Below, piece by piece: positions 1 through 11,316 of a stretch of 64,000 nt of DNA. This DNA comes from Craterostigma plantagineum. Taxonomy: Eukaryota; Streptophyta; Magnoliopsida; Lamiales; Linderniaceae. Positions within the stretch are counted from its first letter, which is position 1. Each line of letters begins with the position of its first letter. The stretch spans positions 5,146,001-5,210,000 of the forward strand of contig JAPQWV010000001.1 in the NCBI GenBank assembly GCA_027422505.1. The letters are read 5' to 3'. Both the position numbers and the translations under genes were made by a program. A model generated the notes under the pieces. That model was not told the origin of the DNA. It searched no databases and saw only the letters and a program-made list of their open reading frames with translations.

Positions 1-457
1 GGTTCTTCTTTATCTTTCACCATTGCGCCACATATTTAGTAACCGATTGCTTCAGTCACACTCCACCGCATAATTCATCCCTGTATACGCAACAGTTCGC
101 GTGTAGAAAAGCTTCATCTCAGATCTACTATACGTTGTTTGGCTTTTGGAAAGCCGATTTCAGGTGATCTCTCCATTTGGGTTTTTGCTTGTTTGTTTGA
201 TTTCCGTTGGCGAGATTTTTCCTGTCATCAGTCTATTTCGGATGCGCGAGCTTGTAATTGTTGCCGATGTACTCTTAATCGAGTGTCCGGCGGCTGAATT
301 GGCTACGCGTTTAATTTGGGCATTAGGTTATCCTGCGAAATTTGTGTGAGAGATATTTCAATTGCGATTTGTTTATTTATTTTTCTCTTTTCTTATTCCT
401 TTATTGCTTCCTTCACGCCATGTCCCAGGTTGTAAGTTGAACGTGTGTAAGGGCATC
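1..457 (+). promoter_or_regulatory. Upstream region and presumed 5' leader of RABC1
   Basis: No credible coding gene is visible here. Short open frames lack family similarity. The stretch directly precedes the RABC1 start codon and is probably its promoter and 5' untranslated leader. I could not place a transcription start or a TATA box with confidence. Confidence 0.4.
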
Positions 458-1690
458 ATGGCATCATCTTCAGGGACACAACCAGAATTTGATTATCTGT
501 TTAAGCTGTTGCTGATTGGAGATTCTGGGGTCGGAAAGAGTTCGCTTCTGCTCAGTTTCACATCCGATGCTTTCGAAGATTTATCCCCGACCATTGGTAT
601 TTCTATGTTCCTTGATGCAATAAAACAAACTTTGCAGTGCAGCTATGTATGTGCTTAATCAGTACTATGATTTATTTCGTAATGGGTGGTTGTTAACAGG
701 GGTGGATTTCAAGGTGAAGCATGTTACTGTTGGAGGGAAGAAACTGAAGCTTGCAATCTGGGACACTGGTAAGAATCTGAGCGGCTTTGCTGTTTGTGAA
801 ATTAATGTGAGATAAAAGAATCAGAAAGTATGGACTATCTGTGAAATGAGGCATGCATTTATGCGTATATTTGTGTTCACTTTTCGTGCTTTTTGTCACT
901 TAAAGTATTCTTCTGCAGCTGGACAAGAAAGGTTTAGGACTTTGACCAGTTCTTATTACCGCGGAGCTCAAGGAATCATCATGGGTACGTCTGTTTTGCT
1001 CTCCCGTCTCTCTATCATATGTTTCTTCCTACCTAAATGAGCGTCGTTTGATGGGATTGCTTAGATAGAGCGATCTTTCAAGGGAGGGTTAGTTCGTAAT
1101 TTGGTTCTCTTACATCTTCTAATCATATGCTTATTTTGCGCAGTCTACGACGTGACACGTAGGGACACCTTCACCAATCTGTCTGACATATGGGGTAAGG
1201 AAATCGACCTCTACTCAACAAATCAAGATTGCATCAAGATGCTCGTCGGGAACAAAGTCGATAAGGTCTTCTTCTAGATCGAGTCCTTCATTGTCAATTC
1301 ATGCAATATGTCGCTCGTTATTGCTCCCCAAATTCTCGTGAATGAAAACAAACGTTTACGAATCTTTTGCGCAGGAGGGTGAAAGGGTCGTCAGCAAAAA
1401 GGAAGGAATCGACTTTGCTCGAGAATATGGATGCCTCTTCATCGAATGCAGCGCCAAGACTCGAGTCAACGTCGAGCAATGCTTCGAAGAACTAGTCCTC
1501 AAGGTTAGTTCAATATCGGAGTTTTTAAATCTCTCTCATCTTCTGTATATATGTATTTTCATCTATAAAAACTACGAATTTGCAGATCTTGGAGACTCCA
1601 AGTCTCTTGGCTGAAGGCTCGGCTGGAGTTAAAAAGAACATCTTCAAGCAGAAACCACCTGAAAGCGATGCGTCGACAAGCGGTTGCTGC

Positions 1691-1693
<3 letters not shown>
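458..1693 (+). CDS. RABC1: Ras-related small GTPase, RABC1 (Rab18-like)
   Basis: Small GTP-binding protein of the plant RABC (Rab18) group, a membrane-traffic switch. Six exons join in frame: 458-596, 700-768, 919-984, 1144-1265, 1375-1503 and 1586-1693, giving 210 residues, the usual length. Visible motifs are the P-loop GDSGVGKS (residues 21-28), WDTAGQE (67-73), NKVD (128-131), ECSAK (156-160) and a C-terminal Cys-Cys (209-210), the double geranylgeranylation site that anchors Rabs to membranes. The stretch [19 protein letters not shown] and the [20 protein letters not shown] segment are typical of RABC1 rather than RABC2. The start is the ATG that begins MASSSG, directly upstream of the conserved N-terminus. 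A CT/TA microsatellite begins right after the stop. No defect is seen. Confidence 0.95.
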
Positions 1694-1694
<1 letters not shown>

Positions 1695-1751
<57 letters not shown>

Positions 1752-1752
1752 C
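1695..1752. repeat. (CT)n(TA)n compound microsatellite
   Basis: About 30 bases of CT repeat followed by about 26 bases of TA repeat. It lies immediately after the RABC1 stop codon and so is probably transcribed in its 3'UTR. Confidence 0.95.
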
Positions 1753-2342
1753 TGCTCTTCGATCGGTGGAATTCGACAGTGTATTTCGAGATACCTTTTG
1801 GGTTTCTTTTGTTATTTCGTTTCTGCGTTTATGGTTATTTGCGTCTCGAACGATTTCGGTGTAGGTTTAAACTCTCTTTGTAGCAGATGCGTTTGGTTCT
1901 CGATTAAAATGTTTTTTCACCATTTAAGATTGTAGCAGAATTGTAAGATTAATAATAATACTGAATCGAAATATTCGGTTCGGGCAGTTATTCTTTCGAG
2001 ATAATATGCCGAACCAAACTGGGAAATTCAGTATAAATAGAAACTTCGATTTCGTTTCGGTTTGGTCCGGAACTCTGAACATGCCTATGTGAAGTCAGGA
2101 CTCAGTAGATGAGTCGTATGATTGTTCCATATAACTAAGCTTGAAATAACTACTACTATTAAGAACTTAACTTTATCGTAGATAAAAATTGATTTGTATT
2201 ATCGAATACCTAAAATTGAAAATCAGGATGTATGGGAAACATTGCTAATATTTTACTTGGAAAATAGCTGGACTTTTTTATTTATTAAAAAGAAGTCATC
2301 TTATCTAATGGATACCAACGATTGGGACGATTCTGCAACTTT
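1753..2342. other. Intergenic, RABC1 3' side to RH29 promoter
   Basis: AT-rich sequence with no gene. Around 1970-2080 there is a stretch rich in CGGTTCGG / GAACC-like words (for example TTCGGTTTGGTCCGG) that looks like a decayed transposon of the kind found whole at 19330-19903, but no ends can be defined. Confidence 0.5.
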
Positions 2343-2368
2343 AAAACCCTAATTCGATTAAACCCTAA
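2343..2368 (+). promoter_or_regulatory. Two telo-box motifs upstream of RH29
   Basis: Two copies of AAACCCTAA at 2344-2352 and 2360-2368, about 40-65 bases before the RH29 start codon. Telo-boxes are known promoter elements of plant ribosome-biogenesis and translation genes, which fits a nucleolar RNA helicase. Confidence 0.7.
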
Positions 2369-2409
2369 CTAAACCATATTCCAAACGCTCGAGCACTTCC
2401 GCAGCAGCA

Positions 2410-5400
2410 ATGGCGGGGGGCAGTGCCAAAGCAGTAGGATCGTATACCAAGGTCAACCGTAAGAAGCCGCAAAAAGTCAAATCAGGAGGCTTCGAATCGC
2501 TGGGACTGAGCCCCAATATTTACAATGGCGTGAAGAAGAAAGGCTACAGAGTTCCGACGCCGATTCAGCGCAAGACGATGCCCTTGATACTGAATGGAAA
2601 CGACGTCGTCGCGATGGCTCGGACGGGTTCGGGAAAGACGGCGGCTTTTTTGATTCCTATGCTGGAGAAGTTACAACAGCACGTGCCTCAGGCTGGTGTC
2701 AGGGCGTTGATTTTGTCTCCGACGAGGGATTTAGCGTTGCAGACTTTTAAGTTCACGAAAGAACTTGGGAAATTCACAGGTCTGTATATCAGCTGGTTTT
2801 TAACTAGTTTCTTGTCGTTGCTTATCTTGTCTTTGTCGATGAAGGTGCGTTTTCTAGCTCTCTCTTGAGTTTCTTTAAGACTGGTGGCTTATTAAAGGTC
2901 GATAATCTATGACACTTCTCGGTGTTTTCACGTGTTGTGATTCTGTATATCTGCTAAACAAAATTTGAACCTGACTTGTTTGATTTGTAAGTGAACGTGG
3001 ATATTGGGATGGGTTAACTAAGTAGGTTTGAAGCTATTTGAGCTTTCTTTTATTGATATTGTGAACTTGTATGTATTACATTGTTCTTAATTGGCTTAGA
3101 ATATTGTGGGATTGCTTCTACGAATTCCAGTGATATCACATATGAAGTAAATTCACAGTTTCGGTGGGGGTACTCTTTATGATGTACTTTGGTAAATATT
3201 ATTTTTTTGTAGATCTGCGTGCCAGTTTACTGGTTGGTGGTGATAGTATGGAAAGTCAATTCGAGGAACTAGCACAGAGTCCTGACTGCATCATTGCTAC
3301 TCCTGGTAGGCTTATGCACCATTTGGAAGAGGTTGATGACATGTCCTTACGCACTGTGGAGTATGTGGTATTCGATGAAGCCGATTGCCTTTTCAGCATG
3401 GGGTTTGCAGAGCAGTTGCACAAGATCCTCTCTCAGCTTAGTGAGAATCGTCAGACTTTACTTTTCAGTGCCACTTTACCGAGTGCCCTTGCTGAGTTTG
3501 CTAAGGCTGGTCTTCGGGATCCTCAATTAGTCAGGCTTGATCTGGAGACAAAAATTAGCCCCGACTTAAAGCTTACCTTTTTCACTTTAAGACAGGAGGA
3601 AAAATTTGCAGCACTGTTGTACTTAATAAGAGAACAGATAAGCTCTGAGCAGCAGACGCTGATTTTTGTTTCCACTAAATATCATGTTGAATTTCTGAAC
3701 ACTCTATTTCAAGAAGAGGGTATTGTGGCTTCAGTTTGTTATGGGGATATGGATCATGATGCTCGCAAGATTCACGTTTCAAAATTTAGGGCTAGAAAGA
3801 CCATGCTTCTGATTGTTACTGATGTGGCTGCTAGGGGAATTGACATCCCCTTACTTGACAATGTCATAAATTTTGACTTCCCACCGAAACCTAAACTTTT
3901 TGTCCATCGTGTTGGACGAGCTGCAAGAGCTGGTCGTACAGGCACATCTTTTTCTTTTGTCACCCCAGAAGACATGCCACATGTGTTGGATCTCCATCTC
4001 TTCCTATCAAAACCACTCAGGCCTGCTCCAATAGAGGAAGAAGTACTAAGAGATAGGGATGGTGTAATGAGCAAAATAGATCAAGCATTAGCAAATGGAG
4101 AGACTATTTATGGACGCTTTCCTCAGAGAGCTATTGATTTACTTTCAGACAGAGTTCGAGAAATCATTGATTCTTCAACAGATCTGGTTGCTCTGCAGAA
4201 ACCTTTGTTAAATGCCTTTCGCCTGTATATGAAAACAAAAGAAAAGCCTTCTAAGGAGTCCATGAGAAGAGTCAAAGATTTGCGCCGTGAAGGTTTGCAT
4301 CCAGCATTCATAAGCACTTTAGGTGGTGATGAATTAACGGCAATAGCCTTCTCCGAGCGCTTAAAATCATTCAGGTAAGAGTCAATTTAAATTTTCAACC
4401 TTTTGCTTTACACAGGTTTGTTATCTAACTCTATCAGCTTAGGAAATACAAGTGATCTAATTATTAATGTCGTGTATTATCACTACCAGGCCCAAGCAAA
4501 CCATTCTGGAAGGTGAAGCTGAGGCTCTAAAGTCTACAAATCAAAAGGTGTCCCACTCCTCCTATATACTAATTTGTATTTTATCATTTTGGTTTTGGAT
4601 TCTCTTTACTATATGCAGAGTATTATTGTTGTTGGTAATGAATGACAAAGAAGTGATTTCAGGGATCGTCTAGCCAATGGAGTGATGTGATGAAGAAGAA
4701 AAGATTAATTCATGAGGAGGTGATAAATAAGGTTGAGCAGCAGCGTCTTAGGGATACTGTTGAGCAGGAACACGAACCAGAAGACAATCATTCAAAGAGC
4801 AAGCAGAAAAAAGTTTCTGGAACCAAACGGAAAGCAGAGAGCTTCAAAGATGATGAATACTTCATCAGTTCAGTGCCCACAAATAAGCATTTTGAAGCTG
4901 GGCTTTCCGTGAAAGCCAACCAGGATTTCGAGTCGAATAAGTTGGAGGCCGCTGTATTTGATATAAATGCGGATGATAAAGCAGGACTTCAGAAGCAGAA
5001 AGCTACGTATCACTGGGACAAGGTACCATAAGATACTGAAACTCTATGCCCACACTGCTGTGGAAAATCGAGTACCAATATTCAGCTATTCAGTTTATTA
5101 TTTGTTTTCTTTTCTGTTTGGAGAACAGAGGAGCAAAAAGTATATCAAGCTAAACAATGGAGAAAGGGTGACAGCCAGTGGGAAGGTGCATTTGTTGTGT
5201 TTATTTTGCTACAAGTTGAATTGATTGTTATTATATATTCAATTCATTTCTTTGAATAAATATGATGAAATCATACTAGTCTAAGTAATGCACATATTTG
5301 GCTCTATACCGTTTTTGGTTCTTATTGCCTTAATCTTGAATTTGCAGATTAAGAATGAAAGTGGAGCCAAACTGAAACCAAAGAAAACTGGGATATACAA

Positions 5401-6058
5401 GAAGTGGAAAGAACAATCACACAAGAGTGTATCTCTTAGAAGATCAACCGATGAAAATGCTGCAGAAGGATCTGGTTCAGCAGGTAATATTTTACATACG
5501 GTCTGTCGATTTAGTATTCTCCACGAGAGTTCGGCGATGGCGGCCAACGTATTAATAATTAGAAAGTTTTGTGCCATTTTTCCTAGCTTTCGAATTTTAA
5601 TGGACAAATCAGGCATAAAGATCACACTAAACGAAAGAAGTAGCACATTTCACGAACCTGATCTGATGACTGTTTGCATCTAGAAAATAAGCACTTCATG
5701 CATTTTTATTTGCAGAAAAACTTGTACAAAGATTGTGGTTGAGAATAATTACTTTATTTTGAGAACAGTTGGTATATTATTTCATGATGACCTATTGTTG
5801 TACCATGCTGCCTTTTTCTTTCCAATAGGTAACCCTCGGTTCCAGGGCGATAACCGTTTCAAGGGTTTCAAGGGCAGAAAAGGTCACAAGTTTGTGCCTA
5901 ATGCCCACGTAAAATCTGAAATCAAAGATCTTGAACAAGTTCGTAAGGAGAGGCAAAAGAAAGCGGACCAAGCTTCTTACATTAAGAGCAAACATAAGAA
6001 GGGAAACAAATTCGGTAAAAAGGGGAAGGGCGGCGGTAAGAGAGGCAGAGGCAAATAA
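2410..6058 (+). CDS. RH29: DEAD-box ATP-dependent RNA helicase 29 (Dbp10/DDX54 type)
   Basis: ATP-dependent RNA helicase of the Dbp10/DDX54 family, which acts in the nucleolus on large-subunit pre-rRNA. Seven exons join in frame: 2410-2779, 3213-4374, 4490-4547, 4663-5022, 5129-5185, 5348-5483 and 5829-6058 (790 residues; the family is about 800-870). Motifs seen: Q motif near residues 28-58, Walker A ARTGSGKT (70-77), PTRDLAL (104-110), DEAD (178-181), SAT (209-211) and [10 protein letters not shown] (355-364). The C-terminal half carries the Dbp10-type region, with HWDK followed by [19 protein letters not shown], and a very basic Gly/Lys tail. The start codon opens MAGGSAKAV and sits behind two telo-boxes. 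The last intron (5484-5828) contains an extra exon-like open stretch that I left out because the listed join matches the family. Confidence 0.95.
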
Positions 6059-6644
6059 CGGTGCGTTTGGTGATAAGTTATCGTCTTCGTTACCTCTTAT
6101 AACAAACGTCAAGTGCGATTTTGCCAAGTACGGTAAGGCTATTATCATAATTCGACTACTCGGGGATGAGCGAAATTACTTGTAAAATGTAGCCAGATTT
6201 TGAGGTGGTTCTTTACAATGGCTATAATAACTTAAGTAGATTCTTTGAATTTTGTATTGGCATCATTATTCATAGTTAACTGGTTATCATGTCTTTGTCT
6301 GGTTGAAAATATTATATATATCGCAGTTTCATTTAATTTTTCCTTTTAAATCTAAACAAGAGCAGTATGAGTAGAAGAATTCTGCAAAATTCTAATTTCC
6401 ATCAATGGAGTGAGAAAGTATTTCTGCGTAGCATAGAAGTTTTAGTTGCAGAAGATAAAGCACGTTATTACACAGAATAACCACCAACATTACACATTCT
6501 TAGAACATTTGCATCTCTTTGAAACATTACAACATCAAACATATGATCGTTTTAACTCGTCGTTGCCTATTTATTACGTCCGTCGTGGTTCGTGGAACTC
6601 GTGAAAGAAGAAAAATATACGTCCAAAAGTTCAACATCTTAGCA
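6059..6644. other. 3' flanks between convergent RH29 and the USP kinase
   Basis: The two genes end towards each other. The stretch should hold both 3'UTRs and polyadenylation sites. I see no further gene, RNA or repeat. Confidence 0.6.
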
Positions 6645-9629
6645 TCAATCGAGCTTGAGATATGGAGTTATAATGATGGGGAACAAATTGCCCTTTATGT
6701 AGCGTCGATGATCGTTTTCGCCCTCGAGAATACGCAATACCTAATCAAAAAAATATGACAACACAAAGCTAATTGAGTGTAATAAATGCACAAAGCGTCG
6801 TAAAAGTTTACCTCGCTAATTGTAGGCCGTTCCTCGGGTTTGGTTTGAGTACACATGTGCACTGCTCGAGACATGTTGTACACTTCGTATCTGCAGTACG
6901 AGTTCCCAAGGCGAGGATCGACGAACTCGTCGAAGTCAAGTGTCTCAATCATCTGTAATGCCTGGAATTGAAGGCGAGATTTTGCTCACATGAGGTACAA
7001 GAACACAAACAGCATACTTACGAGTAGTTTATGGATGAGATTTGCGAATTCTTTCTGAAAGTTTTAAGCGTAGAAATATGGGCTCATATGGAGTAGTCAT
7101 TTGGATCCAAGTCATCACTGAGGGTGCAAAACTATAATAATGAAGCTGAGTTTGGATAGAGAGGTTGAAGAAAGAAAAGGTTACCCAGGTTTTCAGAGAA
7201 TGCTTTTTGTCATCTTCCGTGGAAGTAACTGCCTTCTTTCCCGAAATTAATTGTATAAGAACAATCCCGAATGCGTAGATATCTTGTTGTAACGAGAAAG
7301 CGCCATCTTTTTCCACATACTCCGTTGCAGAGCATCTGCATCATAAGGCATGAGAGCTCAACTTGAGACGAAACAGTTAATCACAGTTGGGACGTTGTCA
7401 TTATCATTATGCTACTGAATAGTTACCCAAGATTGCAGACTGTTTGATTCTGCTTGTCATATTCATTATTTTTACACGGTGAAAGGCCAAAATCGCCCAG
7501 CTGCCAATGGATGCAGAGCAGAGATAACATTCGAAGTAAGGAATATTTACGAATACGATGATCATAATATTTTTGGCTTGTAAATGTTCTACCAATGGTT
7601 CGTAGTCGCGTGTAAGCAGTATGTTGCTTGGCCTCATATCCCGATGAATGATGGGGCCCGACCAACATTCTTCGTGTAGAAAGCGCAGCCCTTTTGCGAC
7701 TCCAATAGCAATAGAATATCTGTGGTGCCAACCGAGTACTGCTATCATATTCTCTGCTTCGTTTAAAGAAAGTGAAAAATAAAACAATGGATTAAAAATG
7801 GTAGCCAAGTCAAACTGAGATAAGAAAGTAACATGATATACTCAGCTTACCAAATAAATGCCACCCAAGAGATCTGCTGCATATGTATTCATACACCAAG
7901 ATGTTAACATCTTCCTCGCCACAGAAGCCGAGAAGTGGGACGATGTTCTTGTGACGTACTAAACTGAGGAGGTACAACTGAGATTGACATTCGGCAAAAT
8001 CTTGCATGATGCTGCCTTCTTTTTGAACCTTTGCAAGTATAAGCTTCCCATTGTTTAGCTGACCTTTGTATAGAACACCATAGCCATCTTCTCCGAGTAT
8101 ATTGCTTGACGAAAAGTTGTCTGTTGCAGACTGTATCTCGGAATAATTGCATCCCACTGAGTCGAAAATCATCGTTTTCTTGTCCGAGTTCTCAATAACT
8201 GATGTATTAGTAAGTGCCTGGTTTATGTAATCATCAACAGTTGGTTGATCCGATAATAAATTCTGTGTCTTGGCATTGCTTTGTCTGATTGAATCCTTAT
8301 CGATTTGGATTTCAAAGGCTGGTGAAGGAACGTACGACATGGAAATGCTCGGTAGGCTTTCTTCTTTCGCCGTTTGTTTACTAGAGTTATTGCATGATTC
8401 TTTCTCAAGCTGACAATGGTTTCCTGTTTCAAACAAAGAAAGAGAGCGATTTAGATAGAGATAAATGAGTCCACTCATGTCAAAATCTAGAACATTCCAA
8501 GGAGGGTTCTGATGTAATATCTGACCTGAATCTTCTTGTTGAACTTTTGGCCCGAGCTCATCTTTCTTTTCAAGATTGTTCTCATTTTGGGGTGGCTTCG
8601 GTTTTTTCAAAATGCCCTTTAGGCCACCTACGGTTTTCAGAGGACTCGGCGTCTGATAAATCATACCGGGTTTAACACCGTCATTGTCTATTTCAGGTGG
8701 TACTGAAACCATTTTTGACAGTGAATAAAACAACTTTTGTTTAACAGGTTCAGTGCTCATGTCCAGGTTATATTTTCTCAGAACTTCTAAGCTTAAGTCG
8801 TCGAGCACCATACCGACTTTGCAAGAGACATTTTCAAGATAGAAATCTAGTTCCTTTCTTAGCTTCCTGTCGTCATAATTCATTTTGTTTTAGCAGACAA
8901 TTAAGACGCAAAAAGCAAGCCAGTTTTGCTATGAACTTAAGATATACAGCTATTTGAATGTACCTATCGAGGATAGCCCACGTTGCACCCGAGGAAGCAA
9001 TTTCTCGGACGACAATATGCTTCATACTAGACCCAACGACAATCTTTACTGTTATATCGATCTGTGCAGTTGATACATTTGTGGTGCAAAAGAACAAAAG
9101 ATACAAATATTAGCTAATGAAGCATATAAGTTAACGGACCTGTTTTAAAATTGTTATTGAAGAAGAATATTACAGCAGCAGTATTATTATTACCCTTTGG
9201 CTTTCGAGTTCTTCGGCGCTCTGCTGAAGCATTTTCGCACACGTATCAACCTTTCTTGAGACTTCTTCTTTGATTGCGCGTGTGTGTGCCCCAACGAAAG
9301 ATCGACGGCCTATTTCAATATGGAAGCCCACTGTAGAAAACATATAAGGTTGTAAGAATACTCTTGTTGATAAAGATAAATATTGCAGAGTAATACACAC
9401 AAAACATCGCAATAAGATATGCCAACTTACAGGGATGGAGGGCCTTGTGTAATACTCCGAACACCGTAATAGAATCTCTTTCTTGAATTATGTCACTGGT
9501 CGATTTCACGTTCGAAATAATAGTGCGAAATTCCTGAAAATCGAGATTCTTAGTCGCGTCGAAAGCTATTATTATTCGATTGTTGCTGCTGCTGCTGCTA
9601 TTGCTGCTTCCCTCCATAATTGGAGACAT
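6645..9629 (-). CDS. Receptor-like cytoplasmic kinase with N-terminal USP-like domain
   Basis: Resembles plant proteins annotated as inactive protein kinase SELMODRAFT_444075-like: an N-terminal universal-stress-like domain, a linker and a kinase domain. Eleven exons join in frame: 9629-9431, 9330-9194, 9061-8964, 8866-8526, 8423-7851, 7756-7593, 7500-7427, 7335-7185, 7054-7022, 6961-6812 and 6740-6645 (671 residues). The USP-like part is residues 1-145. The kinase starts near residue 350 with glycine loop GEDGYGVLYKG, lysine in LILAKVQ, HRDMRPSNILL and GDFGLSP. The activation segment is odd: DFG is followed after about 20 residues by ATEYVEKDG, without the usual GTFGYLAPEY. The last exon encodes VLRILEG, the conserved end of this kinase group. 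Alternative in-frame starts are 9665 and 9617. The 8525-8424 intron is in frame and could be retained. Confidence 0.85.
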
Positions 9630-9665
9630 CGGGAAATAATGCATATGATGCAATCCCAGAATCAA

Positions 9666-10640
9666 ATTTTTTTCTTTCTTTCTTTCTTTTCTAGTTAGCG
9701 CAGTAGTTCTATGAGTATAAAATTAAACAGGAAAAAGGCAATACTATGATTCTTAGCAATTCTTGGAGATGAAAAGTTATCCCTTTGCCATTCCTCTCAA
9801 GATTCTATTAAACAAGAAAGATGCCACTTCTACTAATGAATTCGTGCTGAAGAGAAGAAATCGAATAAATAAATGCAAGATTATCCTCGACAAACCACAA
9901 CTAAGTAGTGCTATAATTTTCTTGTAAAAGATGGCACAAAGGCTTCCATTCGAGGATGCCTAGTGGCCGATGTGAGGAGTTAAGTTCCGAGCAAGAAAGA
10001 CAAATATTAGACACATGCAAAGCAAAGATAAAATCTATGAATTCCTAGGCTTATCAAGATACCAAATATTAACACAAGAAATTTTCGGACGCTAATGCAT
10101 CCAAATCCATTTCAACGGACAACAAGTGGCTATAATAGAAAATGACATTGTTTCGACTAACCTCGACGATACTTCTTGTTTTACTCAGTTTTCTCGAATA
10201 GCTGTAACCTAGAGATGGAGATGGAGTTGGAATTTTCTTGCTTTGTCTTTTCTTTCAGAAGACAAAGCCAAACCAAAATTTAGATACATGCAAAGCTCCC
10301 ATATCTGGGAATGTACACGGCCTTTGGCAATGACTCAAAACATCTCACAGTGTTCAAACTCACGACATCTCTTAGGGACATTTTCGCGAACACACGACGT
10401 CCTATTTCAAATTCACAAAACTTGACGGACTTGTCAAAGTACGGGCTTCAAGACACAGACAAACAACATAATTGAAGCCCAAACCATACGTAAGTTTATC
10501 TCAAATGATTCCTAGAGAATAATTTCGAGCAGTGGTTGAGCTCAATTCGCCACGCCTGCATTCGCTTTAAAGAACTTGAAAGCTTTTGTTCGATGAAAAC
10601 ACAGTGCTTGATATGGCAGCTGAAAGTGAAGTTGCATGCA
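9666..10640. other. Intergenic, no gene seen
   Basis: AT-rich. It begins with a (CTTT)n-like tract at about 9667-9692, which on the minus strand is a purine-rich leader just upstream of the USP kinase. No coding gene, RNA gene or clear transposon end is recognised in the rest. Confidence 0.5.
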
Positions 10641-10662
10641 AAGAATTTGAATGCGTACTGTT

Positions 10663-10709
10663 TGGGCCTAACTGAACTTTAGAAGGCCCAATTAAATGGG
10701 CTCAGCCCA
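10663..10709 (+). promoter_or_regulatory. Cluster of four site II (TGGGCY) elements
   Basis: TGGGCC at 10663-10668, GGCCCA at 10685-10690, TGGGCT at 10697-10702 and AGCCCA at 10704-10709. Such clusters mark promoters of plant housekeeping genes (ribosomal and mitochondrial proteins). No intact gene follows within 500 bases, so this may drive the short fragment listed next. Confidence 0.55.
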
Positions 10710-10850
10710 ACAACAGAAGACGCGCGTAAATATCGTGCAGTTCACGCGCCGATCATCGGAGTTATATTTCTAGCCACTCTACAAAGGACCCTTCCTTCTT
10801 CACTACCTTCGCACCGCACTGTTGCTAATAATCGACTGCTATCCCGAGGC

Positions 10851-11240
10851 ATGATCTTCGAGGTTGTCTTCGCTGGTTTCGTCTCAATTTTGTCGTGGTG
10901 GCTGTGTTGGGATTTCGCCGGTTATCTTTTCATTGGATGCTGTTTCGAGCTCCTGAATTGATCCTTTGGGTTAGTCTTCAGATGTGGATTTCTTATCTTC
11001 ATTTTGTTCCTCTGAATTGCTATTTGGCTCAGTTGCTAAAGGAATTGGATGATTGTTTCACAGCTTATCTAATGCTCGAAGAGTAAGCTATCATTATCGT
11101 TGAACTTTCAGCTCTGGCCAATCGCCTCGTGATGGAGATTGCAGACGATCTTGGGTTCGATGATCCAAGGTTTTTTGCATGCTTAGATTAATTACAATAC
11201 AAATTCGCACCTATCTTCTCCTTCCCAAATTTTTGTTATG
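10851..11240 (+). pseudogene. Possible short or broken gene, unrecognised
   Basis: Downstream of the site II cluster are stretches that read like exon pieces. The acceptor TTTGGCTCAG near 11031 opens LKELDDCFTAYLMLEE. The acceptor AACTTTCAG near 11110 opens LANRLVMEIADDLGFDDPR, followed by a plausible donor. These peptides have the composition of real protein. They do not join in one frame with any splice pair I could find, and I do not recognise the family. It may be a decayed copy of a housekeeping gene, or a small gene with exons I misplace. Confidence 0.3.
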
Positions 11241-11316
11241 TTCAACTTGTCTCCTCCCTGAATTTAATTAAAATCTCCCTAGCTAAATACATAGTTTGAT
11301 GTAGTCAACAATTTGG

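Noticed and set aside
1668..1935. Short proteins rich in Leu-Ser and Ile-Tyr repeats after RABC1
   Set aside because: These are translations of the CT/TA microsatellite.
5288..5683. Separate gene in the 5' part of the last RH29 introns
   Set aside because: The part with [14 protein letters not shown] is RH29 exon 6. The rest is intron run-on.
7810..8883. Separate kinase gene starting at the methionine of MNYDDRKLRKEL
   Set aside because: The acceptor GACAG at 8867-8871 joins the upstream USP exon in frame as LDRKLRKELDFYLE, matching the family, so the methionine lies in an intron.
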